In this document: positions 1 to 7,295 of the stretch, in pieces | Layout of the letters: each line of letters begins with the position of its first letter | Position numbering within the stretch: position 1 is the first letter of the stretch | Assembly: GCA_003694875.1 (NCBI GenBank) | Contig: RFJN01000133.1 | Location: 1 to 11,512, forward strand | DNA: 11,512 nucleotides | DNA from: Planctomycetota bacterium | Lineage (GTDB): Bacteria > Planctomycetota > J058 > J103 | Direction of reading: 5' to 3' | Program-made: the position numbers and the translations under genes | Notes under the pieces: model-generated | Database searches by the model: none | What the model was told of the DNA's origin: nothing | The model's input: the letters and a program-made list of their open reading frames with translations, nothing else

Positions 1-28
1 ACCGTCCCCTGCTGCGATCTCCGGCCGA

Positions 29-1009
29 TCACCGACTCGCGGCGTCGCGAGAACCGCAGCCGTCCTCGACGTATTTCCGTACGCCTCCGGCGTCTTCGAA
101 CCTCGCTCCTCGCCGGTCGGCGCCAGCCGAATCTCTCGCGACGGGCTCGTTTCCAGACGGATTCTGGTCGCGCGGCACCTCGTCCTCGTCGAGCGCCTCC
201 ACGATCGCCCGGTGCAGTGCCGCGAGCCGCTCGTGCAGCGGCCGACCGCCGACGCAGACGTCGATCGCTCCGAGCTGCTCGAGGACCGCGGCGTTCGCCG
301 ACCGCGACGGCGCGGTATCGCAGGGGTCGCGGGGAGCGACGCCCTCGGGCAGCTCCCAGAAGCCGCGCACCCCGTCGGGCGGTGCCGGCGGGGTGCGTCC
401 CGTTTCGCGCAGCCGGCTTCCCACCGCCTCGAGCAACGTCTCGCGGGCAATGCCGCGCCAGGCGAGCAGCGTGAACGGATCATCGTCGAACCGCTCGGCG
501 AGAATGTAGTAGACCGCGGCGACGTGCTTGCACGGATTGACCGGATCGGGACAGCTGCAGCGCATCGTGAGACTGCGCCGTCCCTGCGGCAGCAGCGACG
601 AGCCGTGCGCCTCGAACACCGCCTCGATCTCCTCGGGCAGCCGCCCCGCGAGCAGGACCGCGGCGTGCCGCGTCCGGTCGGCGAGATCGCGCGCGACCTT
701 GCGCCAGATGCGCTCCGGAATCGGCCGCGCCGCGATCGTCACCTCGTACGGCCGGTAGCGGCTTCCCTGCACACGGGCCCGCGCCGTGCCCGGCTCGACC
801 TCGAGATCGAAAACCTGGCCCGAGCGGGCGTAGCTGCGGCCGCGCGCGAGCCGCGACGCGAAGCCGAGATCGGCGAGCCGCTGCACGAACTGCCGCGACC
901 ACCAGCTCGAGCCGAAGCCGCCCCGGCGGCTGCGCGCCACGATACCGCCCTCCTTGCGGCGAGGGCGCGAACGGGGATACCAGCGCCAGCTCCAGTCGGC
1001 CGGACTCAC
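29..1009 (-). CDS. SWIM zinc-finger protein, partner of the upstream Snf2 helicase
   Basis: A 326-residue protein starting at GTG (1009-1007). The start overlaps the helicase stop as GTGA and follows a perfect AGGAGG at 1017-1022, 7 bases upstream, which decides it over the much longer open frame. The SWIM zinc-binding signature CxC...CxH is visible as CSCPDPVNPCKH, residues 151-162, with C151, C153, C160 and H162 as the predicted zinc ligands. It is followed by the typical helical stretch HVAAVYYILAERFDDDPF. Upstream, residues 15-110 contain WWSRQFV and a region rich in Arg and aromatic residues typical of SWIM proteins encoded beside Snf2 helicases. The last 50 or so residues are charged, low in hydrophobics and probably disordered. 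SWIM domains bind DNA or protein. Pairing with a Snf2 ATPase recurs in bacteria (to my knowledge also beside mycobacterial helZ), so I infer a joint role in nucleic-acid remodelling or repair. The exact role is unknown. Confidence 0.88.
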   Translation of the reverse strand: MSPADWSWRWYPRSRPRRKEGGIVARSRRGGFGSSWWSRQFVQRLADLGFASRLARGRSYARSGQVFDLEVEPGTARARVQGSRYRPYEVTIAARPIPERIWRKVARDLADRTRHAAVLLAGRLPEEIEAVFEAHGSSLLPQGRRSLTMRCSCPDPVNPCKHVAAVYYILAERFDDDPFTLLAWRGIARETLLEAVGSRLRETGRTPPAPPDGVRGFWELPEGVAPRDPCDTAPSRSANAAVLEQLGAIDVCVGGRPLHERLAALHRAIVEALDEDEVPRDQNPSGNEPVARDSAGADRRGARFEDAGGVRKYVEDGCGSRDAASR

Positions 1010-4000
1010 GCCGCCGCCTCCTCTTCCTCGAAGGCGCACACCGCCTCGTCCGAGAGCGCAACGAGCGCGCGCAGCGCGTCGGTATCGAGTTCGGCCAGCC
1101 ACCGATCGCCGCCGCCCACGATCCGGTCGGCGAGCGCGCGCTTGCGATCGATCATGGCGTCGATCCGCTCCTCGAGCGTACCGACGCTGATGAGCTTGCG
1201 CACGAGCACGTCGCGGCGCTGACCGATGCGGAACGCCCGATCGGTCGCCTGGTTCTCGACCGCCGGATTCCACCAGCGGTCGAAGTGGATCACGTGGTTG
1301 GCGGCGGTGAGGTTGAGCCCGACCCCGCCGGCGCGCAGCGACAGGAGCAGGATGCCCGCCCCGGAGCCACGCTGGAAGCGCTGCACCAGCCGATCGCGCT
1401 CGCGCCGGCGCACCGTGCCGTGCAGATACGGCACCGGCAGCCCGAAGCGTTCGGCGAGGTGCTCGCGCAGCCGGTGGCCGAAGGAGGCGAACTGCGTGAA
1501 CACGAGCGCGCGCTCGCCGCGCTCGAGCACCTCGGCGAGCAGTTCCTCGAGGCGCCGCAGCTTGCCCGACCGCCCCGCGAGCGGCGATCCATCGTCGAGC
1601 AGCGCCGCGGGGTGGTTGCAGATCTGCTTGAGTCGGGTCAGGGTGGGGAGCACCACCGAGGAGCGCCCCTCGGGACGCAGCCCCGCGAGCGCCGCCAGCA
1701 TCTCGTCGACCGCCGCGCGGTAGAGCGTGGCCTGCTCGCGCGTGAGATAGCAGTACTCCTTGGTCTCGATCTTGTCCGGCAGATCGTCGATCACGCTGCG
1801 GTCGGTCTTGAGCCGCCGCAGAATGAACGGGCGCACGAGCGTGCGCAGCCGCGCGGTCGCCTCCTCGTCCCCCGTGCGCTCGATCGTGCGCGAGAACTGC
1901 TGTTCGAAGCGCTTGCAGCTTCCGAGCAGTCCCGGATTGAGAAACTCCAGGATCGACCACAGCTCGCGCAACCGGTTCTCGATCGGGGTGCCGGTGAGCG
2001 CGATCCGTTGCGGCGCCTCGAGGCGGCGGACCGCACGGCTCTGGCGCGTGCTGGAGTTCTTGATCGCCTGCGCCTCGTCGAGCACGATCCTGCCCCAGGG
2101 GCGGGAGGCCAGGGTCCGGTGGTCGCGCGCCACGATGGCGTAGGTGCTGATCACGAGATCACTGGCGTCGGCCTGCTTCCAGAAGGCGCGCCCTCGGGCG
2201 CGTCGGGGTCCGTGGTGCACGGTCACGCGCAGCGAGGGGGCGAAGCGCGCCGCCTCGTGCTGCCAGTTGCCCACCACCGAGGTGGGACAGACGAGCAATG
2301 TGGGGCCGGTGGGCGGCGGCAGCGGGCTGCCATCCCCCTCGCGTTCGAGCAGCAGCAGCGCGAGCAGTTGCACCGTCTTGCCGAGCCCCATGTCGTCGGC
2401 GAGACAGCCCCCGAGCCCGAAGCGTGCGAGGAACACGAGCCAGCCGAGCCCGCGCTCCTGATACGGCCGCAGTAGCCCCTGCATGCTGCGGGGCGTGGGC
2501 ATGGGCTGCACACGCGTGGGCTCCCCCGCCCCGAGCAGCCGACCGAGCCAGCCCTCGGCGCAGACGCGCCGAACCGGAACCTCGAGCGGATCGCGCTCGA
2601 TCCCGAACCCTCGCCGCAGGATCTCGGCCGCGCTCGCCCGCGCCGGCCGCCGCGCGGTCGCCTGCACCCGCTCGCACACCGAGGCGAGTCGATCGGGATC
2701 GAGCAGCACCCAGCGGCCGGCAAGCCGAACGAGCGACTGTTTCTGCGCCGCCGCCCAGCGCAGCTGCTCGAGCGGGACGGTCTCGTCCCCGAGCACCGCC
2801 TCCCAGCGGAACTCGCACAAGGCCGCGAGACCGAGTTCACCCCCCGTGTCCCCCCCCGCGGCGCCGCTGTGCACCCGCATGCGCAACCCGAGTTCCCCAC
2901 CGCCACCGTTGGCGAGTTCCCGCGGCAGCAGCACGGTGATCCCGGCGGCCCGAAGCGCGGGGGCGGCGTCGCGCAGAAAGCGCAGGGCGCCGGCGGTGGA
3001 CAGCGGCACCCCGTCGGGAAGCGGCCCGTCGAGCCCGCGTCCGAGCAGCGGGAAGCACTCGATCGCACGCCCCAGATCCGCGAGCAGCCCCTCGATCGGC
3101 GCCGTTCCCGTCTCGTCGCCGCCGGTCAGGGCGGCGAGCTGGTGGGTACGAAGCAACAGCGTCGGCTCGTGCTCGGGATACGCGAGAATCTCGAGCCACC
3201 ACGACGGCGCGCTCTCCAAACGGTCCTCCTCGTCCGGACTCGCGGGCGGCTCGAGCCGGAGACACAGCCGGAAGCGTCCGCCGACCGATTCGCCGAGGCG
3301 CCCGGCCTCGAGCGCCCGCTCGAGCGTGCGCAGCGGACCGCTTTCCTTGCCGACCCCGAGCACCCGATCGTCGTGGCGCAACAGGGCCGCGAACCAGCGG
3401 TCGACATGTGCGCGCAGCGGCGAGCCCACCCCGTCCCCGTGGCCGAGCCGCACGCAGACGTGGCGCAGCGCGCCGTCGAGGAGTCGAGCGTGCAGCTGCG
3501 CCAGCGCCTCTTCGGCGGACTCGAAGGGCTCGAGCGCGGCGAAGAGGGCAGGCGGGGCGACGTGCAGCAGCCCCGCCACCGTGAGCGCCTCCACGTTCCC
3601 GATCGGTCGCCAGCGTGCACGCCACGCACCGCCCCGGCGTTCGATCGCGGGCGCGTAGCGGCCCGCGGCGATCTGCTGCCGTACCCGCTCGCTCGCGAAG
3701 GCGAGCCAGCGAAGGGTGCTGCCCGCCAGGGGGCCGGGCCCGCGAGCTTCCCGGGCCGCCGCCCGGCCGAGCCGGTAGGCCACGTCACCGCGCAACTGCA
3801 GCGCCTCGACGTCCCACGGGCGGCCGTCCGGCGTCGCTCGGGCCTTCGAGGTGGAGCGCAGCGGACGCCGACCGCGGGTGGGAAGCACGAGCGTGACCGC
3901 GCGCCGGCGAACCGAGCGCGGTGGCAGCGGCCCGATCGTGGACACGAGCTGCGCACGCAGCTTCTCGGTGCTCGCGGCGAAGGGGTGCCATGGCCCCGGC

Positions 4001-4122
4001 ACGTGGGAACGGGCGCCTGCCATGCGCGGCGCCTCGCCCCAAAGAAGCAGTCGTCCCCCCGCGAGGCACGCGAGGTGCAGCCGAAGCCCGGAGGGAGCGT
4101 CGTTTCGGCGTCGCTGCGACAT
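1006..4122 (-). CDS. Snf2/Rad54-family DNA helicase-translocase (HelZ-like)
   Basis: A 1038-residue superfamily 2 ATPase. I place the start at ATG 4122 (MSQRRRN), preceded by GGGGAG on the minus strand; an in-frame ATG at 4158 lacks a good ribosome site. Residues 1 to about 540 are an N-terminal region whose second half fits the SNF2-associated domain (DUF3670 type). The two RecA-like lobes follow from about 550. Visible motifs are Q-like LRPYQERGLGWL, Walker A DDMGLGKT (576-583, K582), TLLVCPTSVVGNW (Ia), DEAQ (682-685, the DEAx box), LTGTPIEN (709-716), LVFTQF, SLRAGGVGLNLTAA and the Snf2 signature DRWWNPAVENQATDRAFRIGQ around 948-968 with the R965/Q968 end of motif VI. All ATPase motifs look intact. 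The length is close to bacterial HelZ-type proteins. It is transcribed first in an operon with the SWIM gene and divergently from the CLC gene. Expected activity is ATP-driven translocation on double-stranded DNA; substrate and pathway (repair, chromosome maintenance or defence) cannot be read from the sequence. Confidence 0.95.
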   Translation of the reverse strand: MSQRRRNDAPSGLRLHLACLAGGRLLLWGEAPRMAGARSHVPGPWHPFAASTEKLRAQLVSTIGPLPPRSVRRRAVTLVLPTRGRRPLRSTSKARATPDGRPWDVEALQLRGDVAYRLGRAAAREARGPGPLAGSTLRWLAFASERVRQQIAAGRYAPAIERRGGAWRARWRPIGNVEALTVAGLLHVAPPALFAALEPFESAEEALAQLHARLLDGALRHVCVRLGHGDGVGSPLRAHVDRWFAALLRHDDRVLGVGKESGPLRTLERALEAGRLGESVGGRFRLCLRLEPPASPDEEDRLESAPSWWLEILAYPEHEPTLLLRTHQLAALTGGDETGTAPIEGLLADLGRAIECFPLLGRGLDGPLPDGVPLSTAGALRFLRDAAPALRAAGITVLLPRELANGGGGELGLRMRVHSGAAGGDTGGELGLAALCEFRWEAVLGDETVPLEQLRWAAAQKQSLVRLAGRWVLLDPDRLASVCERVQATARRPARASAAEILRRGFGIERDPLEVPVRRVCAEGWLGRLLGAGEPTRVQPMPTPRSMQGLLRPYQERGLGWLVFLARFGLGGCLADDMGLGKTVQLLALLLLEREGDGSPLPPPTGPTLLVCPTSVVGNWQHEAARFAPSLRVTVHHGPRRARGRAFWKQADASDLVISTYAIVARDHRTLASRPWGRIVLDEAQAIKNSSTRQSRAVRRLEAPQRIALTGTPIENRLRELWSILEFLNPGLLGSCKRFEQQFSRTIERTGDEEATARLRTLVRPFILRRLKTDRSVIDDLPDKIETKEYCYLTREQATLYRAAVDEMLAALAGLRPEGRSSVVLPTLTRLKQICNHPAALLDDGSPLAGRSGKLRRLEELLAEVLERGERALVFTQFASFGHRLREHLAERFGLPVPYLHGTVRRRERDRLVQRFQRGSGAGILLLSLRAGGVGLNLTAANHVIHFDRWWNPAVENQATDRAFRIGQRRDVLVRKLISVGTLEERIDAMIDRKRALADRIVGGGDRWLAELDTDALRALVALSDEAVCAFEEEEAAA
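1017..1022 (-). promoter_or_regulatory. Shine-Dalgarno AGGAGG inside the helicase gene
   Basis: On the minus strand AGGAGG sits 7 bases before the GTG start of the SWIM gene. It lies within the GAG/GAA codons that give the helicase its C-terminal EEEE run. Together with the 4-base stop/start overlap this indicates translational coupling of the two genes. Confidence 0.8.
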
Positions 4123-4131
4123 GGTGCGGTG

Positions 4132-4145
4132 ATCTCCCCGGAGAT
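4132..4145. promoter_or_regulatory. Inverted repeat overlapping the helicase ribosome-binding site
   Basis: ATCTCC and GGAGAT flank CC as perfect inverted arms. On the minus strand the right-hand transcript arm is GGAGAT, part of the GGGGAGAT that serves as the helicase Shine-Dalgarno about 10 bases before ATG 4122. It could be an operator half-site pair or a weak RBS-masking hairpin. The 2-base loop means only about 4-5 pairs could form in RNA. Confidence 0.35.
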
Positions 4146-4194
4146 GCGAGCCGACCATGGTACCGCATCGCCCCCGCTCGACCGACGTCTTTCA

Positions 4195-4214
4195 CGAGCT
4201 GTCGCGACAACTCG
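4195..4214. promoter_or_regulatory. 20-base palindrome in the divergent intergenic region
   Basis: A perfect 10-base palindrome TGTCGCGACA (4200-4209) is flanked by CGAG and CTCG (4195-4198 and 4211-4214) at symmetric distance, with only the pair 4199/4210 breaking symmetry. It lies near the middle of the 192-base space between the helicase start (4122) and the CLC start (4315), where a dimeric regulator serving one or both divergent genes would bind. No confident -35/-10 pair is visible beside it. Confidence 0.45.
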
Positions 4215-4314
4215 AGCATTGCCACGGCGCTGCTCCCGCGCTTCAATGCAGCGTTCTCGGCTCGGCGCCGCCCGGTCGTTCCCGGCGGCCGCGTCCCGAC
4301 ACAGGAGCCACACC

Positions 4315-6360
4315 ATGACGTCGCGCACCCGCCGGCGACATCACCGTCTCGCTGCGTGGTTCTACTGGCTGAACGCCCGCGCGAAGCAGACCGAGTCGTT
4401 CTACATGGTCGTGGTGGCAGCCATGGTCGGCGCAGTGGCCGGCTGGGTGGCGGTGGCGTTCCGCCAGGCGCTCGCGTTCTTCGAGGACCTGTTCTGGGGC
4501 GGCTCCGGCACGGCGGCGATCGCCGCGGCGCCGCTACATCTCAAGCTGGTGGTCCCCGCCTTCGGTGGGCTCGTCGCGGGCTACATCATCTGGCGCTTCG
4601 CCTCGGAGGCGAAGGGGCACGGTGTCCCCGAGGTCATGGCCGCGGTTGCCACACGCGGCGGTCGCATGCGGCCACGGGTTCCGATCGTGAAGGCGATCGC
4701 GTCGACGCTGACGATCGGCTCCGGCGGCTCGGCCGGCTCCGAGGGTCCGATCGTGCAGATCGGCGCCGGAACCGGCTCGGTGCTCGGGCAGTTCCTGCGC
4801 GTGGGCGAGCGGCGGCTGCGCACGCTCGTGGGCTGCGGGGCGGCGGCCGGCATCGCGGCGATCTTCAACGCGCCGGTCGCCGGGGCGCTGTTCGCCGTGG
4901 AGGTGATCATCGGCGACTTCCGCGTGCCGCAGTTCTCGCCGATCATCATCGCGTCGGTGACGGCCACGGTGGTGAGTCGCGGGGTCTTCGGCGCCGAGCC
5001 GGTGTTCCACGTTCCGGCCTACGAGGCGGTCTCTTCGGTCGAGCTTCTGATCTACGCACTCGTGGGCCTGAGCGCGGGCGTGGTGGGATCCACCTTCACC
5101 CGCCTCATGTACTGGACCGAGGACCGCTTCGAATCGCTGCCGCTGCCCCCGCCGCTGGTCACCGCCCTCGGCGGGCTCTCGGTCGGGCTGCTCCTGCTCG
5201 TGCTTCCCGACGTGGCGGGGGTGGGCTACGACACGATCGACGCGGCGCTGCACGGCCGACTCGCGCCGAAGCTGCTGTTTCTGCTCGTGGGCGGAAAGCT
5301 TCTCGCGGTCTGCCTGACGATCGGATCCGGCGGATCGGGCGGCATCTTCGCACCGTCGCTGTATCTCGGCGCGATGACCGGAGGCGCGGTCGGCTGGGCC
5401 GCGCACACGCTGTTGCCGCACGCCACCGCCCCGCCGGGAGCGTACGCGCTCGTCGGCATGGGGGCCATGCTTGGGGCAGTCACGCACGGACCGGTCTCGG
5501 CGATGCTCATCATCTTCGAGATGACGAGCGACTACCTGATCATCCTCCCGCTCATGCTCGCAACCACGATCGGGACGGTGGTGTCGGCGGCGCTGCACCG
5601 CAACAGCATGTACACCGAGAAGCTCGAGCGGCGCGGTCTGAAGGTGATGCACGGCCACGACGTGAACCTGCTCGGTTCGGTGCCGGTCGAGGCGGTCATG
5701 CAGCGCAACCCCGTGATCGTCCGCCCCGAGACGCCGCTTGCGCAGGTGGTGCAGCGCGCGCTGCACGCCGACACCGAGGCGGTGTACGTGGTGGACCGCG
5801 AGGGTCGGTTGCACGGGGTGATCACGCTGCGCCAGCTCAATCCCCTCAAGGCGGGCAAGCTCGAGCTCGACGCGCTCGTCGCCGAGGATCTCGCCGACCC
5901 GCACTTTCCCCGCGTGCCGCTCGGAGCGAGTCTCGACGAGGTGCTCTACGAGATGGGAGGCGGGATCCGCGAGGAGATCCCGGTGGTGGACGACGGGCGC
6001 CTCGTGGGGGTGGTGAAGCTGCAGGACGTGATCCGGCGCTACAACCGCGAGCTCTATCGCCGCAACATGGCCGAGCAGGTCGCGCACGCCATGTGGGCGA
6101 GCCACGATCGGCCGACCGAGGAACTTGCGGGCTACCAGGTGGCGGACCTGCCGGCACCCGGCGAGCTGATCGGGAAGACGATCGCCGAGGCGGACGTGCG
6201 CCGGCGTTACGGGCTGACGGTGCTGCTCGTCCGGCCGCCGGACGAGGGGGGCACACTCGGCGAGCCGAGGCCGGCCACACCGGAGACCGTGATCGAGCCG
6301 GGCAGCTGGCTCGTGGTCTACGGTCCACCCGAGAGGATCGAGCGCTTCCGGCTGCTCTGA
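4315..6360 (+). CDS. CLC-family chloride channel/transporter with CBS pair and RCK_C domain
   Basis: A 681-residue integral membrane protein moving Cl- through a dimeric double-barrelled CLC fold. ATG 4315 has AGGAG at 4303-4307, 7 bases upstream. Residues about 25-435 are the membrane domain. Filter motifs are GHGVP (101-105, aligning with GSGIP of E. coli ClcA, with His for Ser107), GSEGP (141-145, E143 aligning with gating Glu148), GIFAP (343-347, F345 aligning with Phe357) and Y433 in NSMYTEK, aligning with Tyr445. In FNAPVAGALFAVEV (184-197) the residue aligned with proton-pathway Glu203 is V197. Residues about 455-580 form two CBS motifs (VEAVMQRNPVIV and EEIPVVDDGRLVGVV), a cytosolic nucleotide-binding Bateman module. 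Residues 603-681 match an RCK_C/TrkA-C domain (GKTIAEADVRRRYGLTVLLV, then GSWLVVYGPPE). The likely role is chloride homeostasis or pH/osmotic adaptation gated by a cytosolic ligand. Whether it is a channel or an H+ antiporter is uncertain. It appears to be expressed from its own promoter. Confidence 0.95.
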   Translation: MTSRTRRRHHRLAAWFYWLNARAKQTESFYMVVVAAMVGAVAGWVAVAFRQALAFFEDLFWGGSGTAAIAAAPLHLKLVVPAFGGLVAGYIIWRFASEAKGHGVPEVMAAVATRGGRMRPRVPIVKAIASTLTIGSGGSAGSEGPIVQIGAGTGSVLGQFLRVGERRLRTLVGCGAAAGIAAIFNAPVAGALFAVEVIIGDFRVPQFSPIIIASVTATVVSRGVFGAEPVFHVPAYEAVSSVELLIYALVGLSAGVVGSTFTRLMYWTEDRFESLPLPPPLVTALGGLSVGLLLLVLPDVAGVGYDTIDAALHGRLAPKLLFLLVGGKLLAVCLTIGSGGSGGIFAPSLYLGAMTGGAVGWAAHTLLPHATAPPGAYALVGMGAMLGAVTHGPVSAMLIIFEMTSDYLIILPLMLATTIGTVVSAALHRNSMYTEKLERRGLKVMHGHDVNLLGSVPVEAVMQRNPVIVRPETPLAQVVQRALHADTEAVYVVDREGRLHGVITLRQLNPLKAGKLELDALVAEDLADPHFPRVPLGASLDEVLYEMGGGIREEIPVVDDGRLVGVVKLQDVIRRYNRELYRRNMAEQVAHAMWASHDRPTEELAGYQVADLPAPGELIGKTIAEADVRRRYGLTVLLVRPPDEGGTLGEPRPATPETVIEPGSWLVVYGPPERIERFRLL

Positions 6361-6387
6361 CGGCGCCCCCAAGACATGCGCAACAGG

Positions 6388-6432
6388 TTACAAACAAAGA
6401 CATTACACAACCCCCCGCAAAAATGACTGTCA
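6388..6432. promoter_or_regulatory. AT-rich island in the CLC-lipoprotein gap with repeated TTACA and a TGACTGTCA dyad
   Basis: Within GC-rich surroundings this stretch is conspicuously AT-rich. TTACA occurs at 6388-6392 and again 15 bases on at 6403-6407. TGACTGTCA (6424-6432) is a 4+1+4 inverted repeat. The position, about 100-150 bases before the lipoprotein start, suits a promoter/operator region. I could not assign a convincing -35/-10 pair. Confidence 0.3.
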
Positions 6433-6483
6433 GACCCTTCCACCGAGGCGCGTTTCGATTACGATAACGCCGCGGGCGACCGT

Positions 6484-6512
6484 CGGCCGGGGGGGCCGGC
6501 GCGGTTCCGCGC
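6484..6512 (+). other. Two abutting small stem-loops in the lipoprotein leader
   Basis: CGGCC/GGCCG (6484-6488 and 6494-6498, G-only loop) is followed directly by GCGCG/CGCGC (6499-6503 and 6508-6512, loop GTTC). They end 8 bases before the ribosome-binding site GGGGGGA at 6521-6527. There is no U-tract, so they are not a standard terminator. Short GC stems arise easily in such DNA. Confidence 0.25.
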
Positions 6513-6535
6513 AGCAGAATGGGGGGATCTGTGCC

Positions 6536-7051
6536 ATGCGCATCGCAAAGCGCACCATCGTCGCGTCGTATCCGCATTCGTTGATCGCCTGCACCCTGCT
6601 GGCGCTGTCGCTGGCCTGCGGCGGCTGCAACAACGGCAACGGTGCCACCTCGCCCTCGACCGCCGGACCGCCGGCCGATCCGCACCCGGCTCTCGGTGCC
6701 TACCTCGGGGTGCGCGAATCGTTCGACTACGTGGAGCGGGACTTCGACATCGCCCGGGTGACGCTCTACGAGTACGCCGACGGCTTCCACATGGTGCTCG
6801 AGGTCGTCGACAAACCGGTGTACGTGAACACCGAGCAGATCTACATCTCACAGCTCGGCCGGGACTGGTCGCTGGGCAAGGAGGGGGCGCTGGTGCGCAT
6901 GACCCGCGGCTGGGAAAAGGACAAGCAGGATCTCGGACGCGGCACATACCAGGCGGTGATCGAGTTCGCAGCCCTCTCCGCCTCCCCGATCCCCTTCGAC
7001 CCGTCGCGGCCGTTCCGGCTGATCTGGGGGCCGTACGAGGTGTGGTTCTGA
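6536..7051 (+). CDS. Predicted lipoprotein of unknown function
   Basis: A 171-residue protein starting at ATG 6536, with GGGGGGA at 6521-6527 eight bases upstream. The N-terminus has a basic n-region (MRIAKR), a hydrophobic stretch (LIACTLLALSLA, 16-27) and Cys at 28 and 31 (ACGGC). Either could be the lipidated cysteine, although neither lipobox is ideal (SLAC or CGGC). A low-complexity linker rich in Gly, Asn, Thr, Ser and Pro (29-52) tethers a compact soluble domain (about 53-171) of alternating hydrophobic strands. That domain carries aromatic-rich segments such as ESFDYVERDFD, LYEYADGFHMVLEVV and the C-terminal RLIWGPYEVWF. I do not recognise the family. The predicted location is the periplasm or a membrane surface. 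It is flanked by a 175-base gap upstream and a 244-base gap downstream, so it is probably monocistronic. Confidence 0.75.
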   Translation: MRIAKRTIVASYPHSLIACTLLALSLACGGCNNGNGATSPSTAGPPADPHPALGAYLGVRESFDYVERDFDIARVTLYEYADGFHMVLEVVDKPVYVNTEQIYISQLGRDWSLGKEGALVRMTRGWEKDKQDLGRGTYQAVIEFAALSASPIPFDPSRPFRLIWGPYEVWF

Positions 7052-7085
7052 GCGCCCTCGGACGGACTCGCAGGGCATCGATCGG

Positions 7086-7104
7086 CCGGCCGCGACGGGG
7101 CCGG
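7086..7104 (+). terminator. Possible weak hairpin terminator after the lipoprotein gene
   Basis: CCGGCC (7086-7091) and GGCCGG (7099-7104) can form a 6-pair stem with a 7-base loop, 35 bases after the lipoprotein stop. There is no following T-run, so at best it is a GC-rich non-canonical terminator and may be chance. Confidence 0.2.
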
Positions 7105-7259
7105 TGACGCGGCGAGCGGGAGGCGGCCACGGCCGCGCCGCGGTGGTTCGCCTTCCGCACAGCCCGCGGCCATGCTCTCCCCGGCGGGGCGGAGGGACGC
7201 GTCCACCGGGTCCGGAGCACTGTTGCGTACAGCGCAAACAGGGTCTTCGGGAGTTTGTC

Positions 7260-7287
7260 CTTGACAATTCCGACGCGATTCGCCCCA
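7260..7287 (+). promoter_or_regulatory. CTTGACA-containing motif in front of the sigma gene
   Basis: CTTGACA (7260-7266), then CCGA (7270-7273), TTC (7279-7281) and CCCCA (7283-7287) immediately precede the sigma start at 7296. The same string of blocks recurs at 8082-8106 before the downstream genes. TTGACA equals the sigma-70 -35 consensus, but no good -10 follows here, so an alternative-sigma promoter or operator is as likely. Confidence 0.35.
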
Positions 7288-7295
7288 ATGGGATC

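Noticed and set aside
1010..1960. Extension of the SWIM protein far upstream in its open frame.
   Set aside because: The extension is an Arg/Ala-rich shadow of the helicase gene. The GTG with a perfect ribosome site at the helicase stop is the clear start.
2869..4314. Long N-terminal extension of the CLC frame into the helicase region.
   Set aside because: It lies antisense to the helicase with no CLC similarity. ATG 4315 with AGGAG at 7 bases fits the family N-terminus.
7223..7237. TTGCG-TACAG-CGCAA inverted repeat upstream of the sigma gene.
   Set aside because: Arms of only 5 bases are expected by chance in a gap of this size, and nothing else supports a site.
7261..7290. TTGACA followed by CCAATG read as a standard sigma-70 promoter for the sigma gene.
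   Set aside because: No acceptable -10 hexamer occurs 15-19 bases after TTGACA, and the start codon is too close for an ordinary leader. It is kept only as part of a shared motif.
7104..7295. N-terminal extension of the sigma factor to an ATG at 7104.
   Set aside because: The extra 64 residues are Arg-, Gly- and Pro-rich with no sigma similarity, and they overlap the possible terminator hairpin. The family match begins shortly after ATG 7296.
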